Below are positions 1 through 7,561 of a stretch of 64,000 bases of DNA, in pieces. Positions within the stretch are counted from its first letter, which is position 1; each line of letters begins with the position of its first letter. Position numbers and translations under genes: made by a program. Under the pieces are notes generated by a model that searched no databases, was not told where the DNA came from, and was given only the letters and a program-made list of their open reading frames with translations. The stretch is from Stagnihabitans sp038231395 (GTDB taxonomy: Bacteria; Pseudomonadota; Alphaproteobacteria; Rhodobacterales; Rhodobacteraceae), in assembly GCA_038231395.1 (NCBI GenBank), contig JBBRLL010000020.1, positions 1 through 64,000 of the forward strand, in the 5' to 3' direction.

Positions 1-122
1 TCACGCGCAAATTTGGCGCGCTGGATCACTGCCCCCTCACGGTCAACAGCCACGACATGGAAAACCTTCTTCCCGATGTCGATGCCATAGGCGAAGGCTT
101 CAGATGTTGGTTTGGTTCGCAT
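1..122 (-). mobile_element. IS110-family transposase, N-terminal part (cut by window edge)
   Basis: Reading leftwards from an ATG at 122-120, the frame encodes MRTKPTSEAFAYGIDIGKK followed by VFHVVAVDREG, and runs off the window. A GIDIGKK-type strand followed by a hydrophobic strand and VDREG is the start of the RuvC-like DEDD domain of IS110/IS1111 transposases, with the first catalytic Asp in GIDIG. These enzymes move elements that normally lack terminal inverted repeats. Only about 40 residues are visible, so I cannot tell whether the gene is intact. The sequence directly to the right (123-200) has no ORF and may be the element's leader end. Confidence 0.8.
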
Positions 123-212
123 CCTTTCTCTCCTTTTCTTTGAAGATCCCACAAGAGCATACGCTGGGGCGCGGGGCGGACCATCCCATTAGGGACGCGG
201 TCTTCTCAACGC

Positions 213-470
213 CAAGAGACGGTCGAGAAAGCGGTGGCAAAGCATGAGGTTAGTGTTGCACTGGCTTACCGGACCTTTGGGGTCAGTGCGATTGGTTGTC
301 GCTAAAGCCCGCCGCTGAGCGATGCGAACGAAAAGATCGCTGACCTGCTTTTGGGCTGACCAATGCCAAGAAGACCTGGGGTGTGGACTATGTTTTTTGC
401 ATCTGCGCAATCTCCATGGCCAGATTTGGAACCACAAAGGGGTTTATCGGAGCTATTGTGATCGGGCGCG
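213..470 (+). pseudogene. IS3-family (IS407-type) OrfB transposase remnant
   Basis: Three short stretches in different frames line up, from memory of the family, with consecutive parts of IS3/IS407-group OrfB. They are ETVEKAVAKHEVSVALAYRT then FGVSAIGCR (about 216-304), SPPLSDANEKIADLLLG (about 308-358), and, after a frame change, LGCGLCFLHLRNLHGQ then IWNHKGVYRSYC (about 376-462). The WNHK(R)VYR.Y signature is typical of this family. A stop codon separates the first two blocks and a frameshift precedes the third. The DDE catalytic part is absent. This is a decayed fragment, not a working transposase. Confidence 0.65.
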
Positions 471-702
471 GGCCACCGAAGGCTTGGGCCATGTAAGAAT
501 GCTGGACGCCGCGACCGTTTGCCGAAAATTGGTGCCGGAGAAAAGTGTCATTATCGAAAAGCACGATCAGATTTGCGGAACGACAGCGCAGATTGCTTGC
601 AACCCGCGCTGCGTCACTGCGTGATTTCTGGTTGATCGCTGAAGCAGGACCCGTGTGCTGACAGTCAGAACTGCCAGACCCGGGCCCCGTTCACAAGTCA
701 CC
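471..702. other. Non-coding stretch after the IS3 remnant
   Basis: I see no convincing gene here. The open frame on the plus strand that continues from the IS3 remnant to 624 no longer resembles a transposase after about 465. No terminal repeat or target duplication could be identified by eye. It may be residual element DNA or flanking sequence. Confidence 0.4.
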
Positions 703-1044
703 TCAGGCGAAAACCGATTCTTTGCCGAAGTGCTTGGTCAACATGTAATAGATGACGGCGCGGAACTTTTGACGCTCGCCACGGCCATAGGTGTCGATGA
801 CCGCTGAAATCGCCGCATCCAATGCGGGGCCATCGGCGAGGCCAAGTTTCTTGATCAGGAAGTTCTTTTTAACGGTTTCCAGCTCTGCCTTGTCGCTGCC
901 CGCAACTGTAGAGGCGTCAGCATCATAGATCGCCGGGCCGCAGCCGATGGTGACTTTGGTCAGCAAAGCCAGATCGGGAGTCATTTTGCACTTGGACTTC
1001 AGGTCCTCGGCATACTTAGCAATCAGATCGTCTCTCTTACCCAT
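703..1044 (-). CDS. DUF2853 family protein
   Basis: A small soluble protein of 113 residues starting MGKRDDLIAKYAEDLKSKC and ending MLTKHFGKESVFA. This closely matches, from memory, the DUF2853 family common in Alphaproteobacteria, Bacteroidetes and some Gammaproteobacteria. Its function is unknown. The open frame extends further upstream, but the ATG at 1044 is chosen because GAGGGG lies a few bases before it on the minus strand and family members begin MGKRDD. It is alpha-helical, without signal peptide or membrane segment. It lies downstream of ahcY on the same strand, but a strong hairpin in the 186-bp gap suggests separate transcription. Confidence 0.85.
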   Translation of the reverse strand: MGKRDDLIAKYAEDLKSKCKMTPDLALLTKVTIGCGPAIYDADASTVAGSDKAELETVKKNFLIKKLGLADGPALDAAISAVIDTYGRGERQKFRAVIYYMLTKHFGKESVFA

Positions 1045-1171
1045 CTCGCGTCCCCTCTTATGGTAACATTCGGCCCAAGCGATGGCTTGGGCTGCGGGGG
1101 GACAATATGACGGCTGGCTGCGGCCACAAAGGGAATATTTGTCATGGCTTCCCCCTCGGCGGAAGGAGGGC

Positions 1172-1207
1172 GTGGTCAAGCCCACCAAGGTGTGGCGGCT
1201 TGACCAC
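1172..1207 (-). terminator. Strong hairpin downstream of ahcY
   Basis: GTGGTCAAGCC (1172-1182) pairs perfectly with GGCTTGACCAC (1197-1207), an 11-bp stem, with CACC/GGTG adding inner pairing. It sits 24 bases beyond the ahcY stop codon. No T-run follows on either strand, so it is either a Rho-assisted or RNA-stabilising 3' hairpin rather than a textbook intrinsic terminator. Confidence 0.55.
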
Positions 1208-1230
1208 ATCGGGCCGGAACAAATCGGTGA

Positions 1231-2619
<1,389 letters not shown>

Positions 2620-2694
2620 GTGGGGAACTCCTTGATCCTGAGGTTGCCGGGCAGATAGCATCTACAGGGCAATTCGACAACTCGTGGTAAAGAA

Positions 2695-3282
2695 ATGAAA
2701 CAAACGCGCGCGTGGCAAAGAATGTTGTCGGGTCGCAGGCTGGATCTGCTGGACCCGTCGGCGGTGGACATCGAGGTGGAGGATATTGCCCACGGTTTGG
2801 CCTTCGTCGCCCGCTGGAATGGCCAGACACGGGGCGACTGGCCCTATTCGGTCGCCGAGCATTCGTTGTTGGTGGAGCAGATTTACACAGCGCAGGGCGG
2901 GGATCAGCCGCGCTGGCAGCTGGCGGCCCTGCTGCACGATGCGCCGGAATATGTGATTGGCGACATGATCAGCCCGGTGAAAGCGGCTGTGGGGCCGGGA
3001 TATGGTGAGCTGGATGCGCGGTTAACGGCGGCGGTTCACATTCGCTTTGGTCTGCCTGCTGCCCTTCCGGTCGCGGTGAAAAAGGCGATCAAGCTGGCAG
3101 ACAAAGTATCAGCCTGGCTGGAGGCCGTGCAAATCGCGGGGTTTTCGGACGACGAGGCCGACAAATTCTTTGGTCGTCCGGCGGATGACGTTCTGCGAGG
3201 ACTGGAAATCAGACTGCGTCCGCCCGCTGTGGTGCGGGCGGACTATATTGCGCGGCACGTCGTGCTGTTGGGTTTGCTTTGA
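2695..3282 (+). CDS. HD-domain phosphohydrolase
   Basis: Protein of 195 residues with an HD metal-dependent phosphohydrolase fold of the YfbR/COG1896-like type. The metal-binding residues are visible as VAEHS (His56) and ALLHDAPEYVIGD (His81-Asp82), with a later Asp in the IKLADK stretch. YfbR-type enzymes are 5'-nucleotidases acting on deoxyribonucleotides, but the substrate of this one cannot be read from the sequence. No signal or membrane segment. It is divergent from ahcY, with only 75 bp between their starts, so the two promoters must overlap. It is followed by a mini-ORF on the opposite strand. The ATG at 2695 begins MKQTRAWQRMLSGRRLDLL, typical for alphaproteobacterial homologues. Confidence 0.85.
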   Translation: MKQTRAWQRMLSGRRLDLLDPSAVDIEVEDIAHGLAFVARWNGQTRGDWPYSVAEHSLLVEQIYTAQGGDQPRWQLAALLHDAPEYVIGDMISPVKAAVGPGYGELDARLTAAVHIRFGLPAALPVAVKKAIKLADKVSAWLEAVQIAGFSDDEADKFFGRPADDVLRGLEIRLRPPAVVRADYIARHVVLLGLL

Positions 3283-3285
3283 CCC

Positions 3286-3372
3286 TTAGCGACCACGTTT
3301 GTCGTCCTTGTGCTGCGGCATCGGAGCGATCCGCGTGGCGATCATCAGGGCGTCTGCAAGCAGGGCTAACAT
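3286..3372 (-). CDS. Tiny 28-residue protein of unknown function
   Basis: An ATG at 3372 opens a 28-codon frame encoding MLALLADALMIATRIAPMPQ then HKDDKRGR, ending with TAA at 3286. GGAGAAGAAA lies immediately upstream on the minus strand, a good ribosome-binding site. The product would be a short hydrophobic or amphipathic helix followed by a strongly basic, polar tail, like small membrane-associated peptides. It stands divergent from the LysR gene at 3469 across a 96-bp promoter region and converges on the HD gene. I do not recognise the family. It is too short for default gene callers; the ribosome-binding site and sensible composition are the only support. Confidence 0.5.
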   Translation of the reverse strand: MLALLADALMIATRIAPMPQHKDDKRGR

Positions 3373-3400
3373 TTTCTTCTCCAGTTTCAGGTTTCGATGT

Positions 3401-3417
3401 TATGGATATAGGCCATA
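3401..3417. promoter_or_regulatory. Possible LysR-type operator dyad
   Basis: TATGG-N7-CCATA is a perfect dyad that contains the T-N11-A arrangement expected of LysR-type boxes. It lies 52 bp upstream of the LysR start codon, between that gene and the divergent 28-codon ORF. This is the usual place for autoregulation and control of a divergent target. Assignment is by pattern only. Confidence 0.4.
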
Positions 3418-3468
3418 TCGGCGAAAATACCGAGTCAAAGAAACTTCCAGACTGTTAGGCTGTCTATC

Positions 3469-4344
3469 ATGTCAATCGACTGGCGCAGCTTTCCATCGCT
3501 GACCTCGCTGCGGGCTTTTGAGGCGGCGGCACGGTTGCAAAGCTTTTCTCTTGCAGCGCGGGAATTGAACGTTACCCACGCCGCCGTGGCGCAACAGGTG
3601 CGCGGGTTGGAGGATCATCTGGGTCGCGAACTGATCTTTCGCGCCGGTCGCGGCATGGCATTGACGGCAGAAGGCGCCAAGTTGGCGCAAGCCTTGGCAG
3701 AGGGGTTTCGCGGCATCGCGCAGGCTTTGGACGAGGTGAAGGGTGCCGGGCCGGGAGCGCCCCTCCGTGTCACTCTGACGCCCGCCTTTGCTGCGCAATG
3801 GCTGATGCCCCGGCTTGGGGCGTTCTGGAAGGCGCATCCGGACATTGAAATCTCGCTCAACCCGGAAAAGCGCGTTGTCGATTTGCGGCATGAAGGGATT
3901 GATATTGGCCTGCGCTTTGGCAACGGCAAATGGCCGGGTCTGGATGTGGAGTTTCTGACGGCGGCGCACTATGTGATCGTGGCGGCGCCGGCTTTGCTGG
4001 ACGGCAAAACCAATCTTTCGCCGGCCGAGTTGTCAGCGATGCCTTGGGTCATCGAGCAGGATTGGCCAGAGGCGCTGACGTGGCTCAAAGGGTTTGGGCT
4101 AAAGCCGGATGCGATGAACATCGCCTATATTCCGACAGAGGAGTTGGCGCTGTCGGCGGCCCGGCAAGGTTACGGCCTGCATGTCGAGGCCGAGGCACTG
4201 GTGGAACATGACGTGGAAAGCGGCGCTTTGGTGGTTGTGGGACGTGTCGAGGATGACAGCTTTGCCTATTACATGGTCACAAGGCCGGGACCGAAACGCC
4301 CTGAGTTAAAGACCTTCGTAAAATGGCTAAAGGCCGCCCTGTAA
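3469..4344 (+). CDS. LysR-family transcriptional regulator (GcvA-like)
   Basis: DNA-binding regulator of 291 residues. An N-terminal winged helix-turn-helix is visible at about residues 8-66 (LTSLRAFEAAARLQSFSLAA, then RELNVTHAAVAQQVRGLE), followed by a periplasmic-binding-protein-like effector domain from about residue 90. The start (MSIDWRSFPSLTSLRAFEAA) and the THAAVAQQ recognition helix resemble the GcvA branch of the family. The effector ligand cannot be inferred. A divergent mini-ORF and a T-N11-A dyad lie upstream, suggesting the regulator controls itself and possibly that ORF. The 3' end converges with hvrA. Confidence 0.9.
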   Translation: MSIDWRSFPSLTSLRAFEAAARLQSFSLAARELNVTHAAVAQQVRGLEDHLGRELIFRAGRGMALTAEGAKLAQALAEGFRGIAQALDEVKGAGPGAPLRVTLTPAFAAQWLMPRLGAFWKAHPDIEISLNPEKRVVDLRHEGIDIGLRFGNGKWPGLDVEFLTAAHYVIVAAPALLDGKTNLSPAELSAMPWVIEQDWPEALTWLKGFGLKPDAMNIAYIPTEELALSAARQGYGLHVEAEALVEHDVESGALVVVGRVEDDSFAYYMVTRPGPKRPELKTFVKWLKAAL

Positions 4345-4354
4345 GGCAGCCTTT
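4329..4354. terminator. Hairpin between convergent LysR gene and hvrA
   Basis: AAAGGC-C-GCC and GGC-A-GCCTTT form a stem with one mismatch and a six-base loop that spans the LysR stop codon. It lies 30 bp beyond the convergent hvrA stop. The flanks are moderately T-rich in the leftward direction. It may serve both genes, but the tails are weak. Confidence 0.4.
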
Positions 4355-4384
4355 GCATTTATCGCGCAATTGGGTGGCGTCAGA

Positions 4385-4696
4385 TCAGATCATAAGGTCT
4401 TCCGGCTGTTTGCCCGAAGCCAGTGCTGCGATGAACCAGCGCGGCTTGCGGCCACGGCCAGACCACGTATCGGAGGCATCTGCCGGATTGGCATATTTGG
4501 CGCTTGCCGGCGAACGACGACGCATCACCTGTGTGCCCGTCAGTTCTTCAAGATCAAAGCCTTTTGCGCGTGCGAATTCCTGAAGCTCTGCAAGGGCTTC
4601 TTTCTTTTTGCGGTCTTCAAAATTCGCAATCGTTTTTGCCACTTGCGATTGAAGATCCCGCAACTCTTTAAGCGACATGCCGTTCAGGTTTTCCAC
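4385..4696 (-). CDS. hvrA: H-NS family nucleoid-associated regulator HvrA
   Basis: Protein of 103 residues: an N-terminal coiled-coil oligomerisation part (about 1-45, LRDLQSQVAKTIANFEDRKK) and a C-terminal H-NS-type DNA-binding part with the core DTWSGRGRKPRWF at about residues 77-89. In Rhodobacter capsulatus HvrA is an H-NS-like activator of photosynthesis genes in low light and is encoded beside regA. The same neighbourhood here (senC, regA, hvrA on one strand) supports the name. The GTG at 4696 is chosen because AAGGA stands 9-13 bases upstream; the next ATG (MSLKEL) has no such site. Whether this strain is phototrophic cannot be told from the window. Confidence 0.87.
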   Translation of the reverse strand: MENLNGMSLKELRDLQSQVAKTIANFEDRKKKEALAELQEFARAKGFDLEELTGTQVMRRRSPASAKYANPADASDTWSGRGRKPRWFIAALASGKQPEDLMI

Positions 4697-4766
4697 AGAG
4701 ATGATCCTTCTTTTTATCTCATAAAACCAATAAATTTAATGCCGCGGAAACGCAAGAGATCCAAAG

Positions 4767-5321
4767 TCACTTTGGGCTGCGTTTGGCCAAAATACGCTGA
4801 AGTGTTCTGCGGTGCATCGAAAGCCTGCGTGCGGTTTCCGAGACGTTGCGGTCACAGAGCTCATAAACGCGTTGAATATGTTCCCAACGAACCCGATCCG
4901 CCGACATCAGGCTTTCTGGCAAAACCGGATGCACCGCGTTCTGCGCCAAAAGTGCATTCGTCACATCATTGGCGTCAGCGGGCTTTGAAAGATAATCAAT
5001 CGCTCCGATTTTCACAGCAGCGACCGCCGTTGCAATCGCCCCATATCCGGTCAGCACCACAACCCGGCAATCCGGTCGGTGGGCGTGCAACGTCTCAACC
5101 ACGTCCAGCCCGTTTCCATCGCCCAACCGCAAATCCACCACGGCGTAGGCAGGCGGGCGGGCCATCGCAATTGCCTTGCCGCCCGCAACACTTTCAGCCG
5201 TTTCAGTTTGAAAGCCGCGCTTGTCCATCGCTTTGGCAAGGCGTTTCACAAAAACCTCGTCGTCATCCACCAAAAGCAGCGAACGATCCGGGCCGATTTC
5301 GGGTGCAATTTCATCGGCCAC
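4767..5321 (-). CDS. regA: Redox response regulator RegA/PrrA
   Basis: Response regulator of 184 residues with a receiver domain at about 13-130 (acidic pocket VDDDE at 18-22, phosphoacceptor Asp63 in VVDLRL, conserved Lys113 in LSKPAD) and a C-terminal Fis-type helix-turn-helix (NVSETARRLSMHRRTLQRIL). This is the RegA/PrrA/ActR architecture: a proline-containing linker and a very conserved DNA-binding end. The family activates genes for respiration, carbon and nitrogen fixation and, where present, photosynthesis when RegB senses reduced conditions. The GTG at 5321 is preceded by GGAGG. It lies 36 bp after senC and probably shares its transcript; hvrA follows after 70 bp. Confidence 0.96.
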   Translation of the reverse strand: MADEIAPEIGPDRSLLLVDDDEVFVKRLAKAMDKRGFQTETAESVAGGKAIAMARPPAYAVVDLRLGDGNGLDVVETLHAHRPDCRVVVLTGYGAIATAVAAVKIGAIDYLSKPADANDVTNALLAQNAVHPVLPESLMSADRVRWEHIQRVYELCDRNVSETARRLSMHRRTLQRILAKRSPK

Positions 5322-5357
5322 GCTGGTCCTCCGGTTCGCTGATTGACAAAAACTATC

Positions 5358-5972
5358 CTAGCGTGCCTTGAGGAAACAACCAGTCCTGTCGGCAATTTGC
5401 TGTGCCGTCGCATCTCTTTGGAAGAAATCGGCAAATCCGGATTTCGGCAGCATCAGGTAAGTCATGGTCGTATGATCGACGGTGTAGCCGGAATCGCGCT
5501 TGGCGGGCAACTGGTAGTAAACCTTGTAAGCCTTGGCGGCATCGGCCACCTGCGCCTCGGTTCCTGTCAGGGCCACCATCTGGTCGCTGAAATTGCTGAC
5601 ATAGTCGGCCAAAACCTGCGGCGTGTCGCGGGCGGGGTCAACCGAGATGAAGACCGGAGTCACATCCAGTCCCTGTTTGGCCAGCAAATCCGCCGCCTGC
5701 GCATTGCGCGCATTGTCGAGCGGGCAAACATCCGGGCACGAGGCATAGCCGAAATAAATCAGCGCCGGTTTTGCCAGAACCTGTGCGTCGGTGACCGCAG
5801 CACCTTTGGTATCGACCAGAGTGAATGGCCCGCCGATCTGGCCACCCGCGACCGCACCGCTCCGACAGGCCGCAAAAACATCGGCGTTTTGCAGTTGCAA
5901 CACCCGATACCCCGACCAGCCCAGAAGTGCAGCCAAGGCGGCAGCCCCGACGGTGGCATAATATTTGGCCAT
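5358..5972 (-). CDS. senC: SenC/PrrC (SCO1-family copper-binding protein)
   Basis: Membrane-anchored SCO1/SenC protein of 204 residues. An N-terminal membrane segment (about 5-22) precedes a thioredoxin-like domain with the copper-binding CPDVC motif and a conserved downstream His in YTVDHTT. SCO proteins deliver copper to the CuA site of cytochrome c oxidase; in Rhodobacter SenC/PrrC also influences redox signalling through RegB. The ATG at 5972 (MAKYYATVG) follows AGGAGG; the frame extends upstream but lacks another good site. The gene is divergent from regB across a 100-bp region holding a dyad, and precedes regA on the same strand. Confidence 0.95.
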   Translation of the reverse strand: MAKYYATVGAAALAALLGWSGYRVLQLQNADVFAACRSGAVAGGQIGGPFTLVDTKGAAVTDAQVLAKPALIYFGYASCPDVCPLDNARNAQAADLLAKQGLDVTPVFISVDPARDTPQVLADYVSNFSDQMVALTGTEAQVADAAKAYKVYYQLPAKRDSGYTVDHTTMTYLMLPKSGFADFFQRDATAQQIADRTGCFLKAR

Positions 5973-5998
5973 TTTGTCCTCCTGAGCGGTAGTGGTCA

Positions 5999-6022
5999 GT
6001 GCGGTCGCGCATTGAACCGCAC
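5999..6022. promoter_or_regulatory. Dyad in the senC-regB divergent promoter (possible RegA box)
   Basis: GTGCGGT (5999-6005) and ACCGCAC (6016-6022) are perfect inverted repeats separated by 10 bases. The GCGGTCGCG core resembles the GC-rich half-sites bound by RegA in Rhodobacter. It lies between the two divergent starts, where RegA-dependent control of its own cluster is expected. Pattern-based inference only. Confidence 0.4.
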
Positions 6023-6072
6023 CTCGCTGGTCAATAAACATACAAGACAGGCGAGGGTAGGGGCAGATCACG

Positions 6073-7452
6073 ATGACTCACACGGAAGTGTATCCTGGCT
6101 CTCGGTATGAGCACGGTGATTGGGTGCGGCTGCACACGCTGACCGTGCTGCGCTGGCTGGCAATCGCCGGACAAATCGCCGGGCTGATCGTGGCCGTCTG
6201 GTATTTCGACCTTGTGGTGCCATGGGGCCAATGCGTGATGGCGGTGGGCGCCTCAGTCGCGCTGAACATCTCTGTCATGCTGGTGTTTCCGGCGAACAAG
6301 CGGCTGGCCGATCACGAAGCCATGCTGATGCTGCTCTTTGACCTGACCCAGATGGTTTACATGGTCGGCGTGACGGGTGGCCTGAACAACCCGTTCGCTT
6401 TGCTTGTTCTGGTCCCGGTCACCATTTCCGCCTCGGCGTTGGAGCTTAGATCGACAGTCTTTCTGGGCGGTCTGGCGGTGCTTTTGGTCACCGCCATAGC
6501 GTTCGTCTACGCGCCCATACACTTCAGCAACGGCGCGGCGTTAAGCCTTCCGGTGCAGTTCGAGACGGGCTTTTGGCTGGCGATTGTCAGTGGCACCATC
6601 TTTGTCGCCATCTATTCGCGGCGGATTGCCGTGGAAATGCGGGCGATGTCGGACGCTTTGCTGGCCACTCAAATGGCTCTGGCGCGGGAACAGAAGCTGA
6701 CCGACCTTGGTGGCGTTGTGGCCGCCGCAGCCCACGAATTGGGCACGCCTTTGGCCACGATCAAACTGGTGGCCGCCGAACTGATCGATGCACTGGCGGC
6801 AATGCCTGACCAGCAAGACGACGCCAGGTTGGTCTTGGCACAGGCGGATCGATGCCGTGACATTTTACGCTCGATGGGGCGGGCCGGGAAGGATGACCTT
6901 TTTCTGCGCCAGGCCCCGCTGATTGCCATGCTACGTGAAGCGGCAGAGCCGCATATGGACCGCGGCAAGACCGTCAGGTTCGTTGACCACATTGGTCCCG
7001 ATGTTGCGACCACCGTCCTGCGCCGACCGGAGGTTATTCACGGCATCCGCAACCTCATTCAGAATGCGGTTGATTTTGCCGCCACGACGGTTTGGGTGGA
7101 TGTTGAATGGGCTGCGGCAAAAATACGCGTTCGGGTTGTGGATGACGGCGCAGGCTTTCCAGCCAGCTTGATCGGCCGCATTGGCGATCCCTTTGTAAAG
7201 CAGCGTCGTGACCTGCCGCAAAACGGTCAGCGTCCGGAATATGAGGGGATGGGTCTGGGGCTTTTCATCGCCAAGACACTTCTGGAAAGATCTGGCGCAG
7301 AGATCACGTTCGCCAATGCCACCGACCCCTATCTGGCACCCGACGAACGGCCAGAAAGATGTGGTGCAGCGGTGGAGGTGATGTGGCCTGAAGCTGCCCT
7401 GCGCGCACCTTCCGAGGGCATCACAGGTGAAAACCAGCCGAACGTATTCTGA
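6073..7452 (+). CDS. regB: Redox sensor histidine kinase RegB/PrrB
   Basis: Sensor kinase of 459 residues. Six hydrophobic segments cover about residues 22-185. The quinone-sensing loop GGLNNPF is seen at 102-108. The phospho-accepting His221 lies in AAAAHELGTPLATIK, the conserved redox-active Cys261 in QADRCRDIL (equivalent to Cys265 of R. capsulatus RegB), and the ATPase domain carries the N box (RNLIQNAVDFA) and G boxes (VDDGAGFP, GMGLGLFIAK). It phosphorylates RegA. All key residues are present, so the system looks functional. It is divergent from senC, as in Rhodobacter, and is followed by a terminator-like hairpin. Confidence 0.97.
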   Translation: MTHTEVYPGSRYEHGDWVRLHTLTVLRWLAIAGQIAGLIVAVWYFDLVVPWGQCVMAVGASVALNISVMLVFPANKRLADHEAMLMLLFDLTQMVYMVGVTGGLNNPFALLVLVPVTISASALELRSTVFLGGLAVLLVTAIAFVYAPIHFSNGAALSLPVQFETGFWLAIVSGTIFVAIYSRRIAVEMRAMSDALLATQMALAREQKLTDLGGVVAAAAHELGTPLATIKLVAAELIDALAAMPDQQDDARLVLAQADRCRDILRSMGRAGKDDLFLRQAPLIAMLREAAEPHMDRGKTVRFVDHIGPDVATTVLRRPEVIHGIRNLIQNAVDFAATTVWVDVEWAAAKIRVRVVDDGAGFPASLIGRIGDPFVKQRRDLPQNGQRPEYEGMGLGLFIAKTLLERSGAEITFANATDPYLAPDERPERCGAAVEVMWPEAALRAPSEGITGENQPNVF

Positions 7453-7463
7453 AAAGGCCGTTT

Positions 7464-7492
7464 GATGCAGATCGGCATCTGTCGCATTTTTT
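7464..7492 (+). terminator. Terminator-like hairpin after regB
   Basis: ATGCAGAT pairs with ATCT(GTC)GCAT, a bulged stem with loop CGGC, followed by TTTTTT. It lies 12 bp after the regB stop codon and separates it from the PAS gene. Confidence 0.55.
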
Positions 7493-7561
7493 ACCGAATG
7501 GTTTAACTGTTGATTAACCTTATCGGCTCTAGGTTGAGCGAATGACCTCGGGGGCGAAGAC

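Noticed and set aside
2620..2694. Possible SAM/SAH riboswitch upstream of ahcY.
   Set aside because: The divergent gap is only 75 bp and I could not fit any known SAH or SAM/SAH riboswitch core to it.
4370..5371. 333-codon plus-strand frame across hvrA and regA.
   Set aside because: It is antisense to both genes, rich in Arg/Pro/Ser and has no family features.
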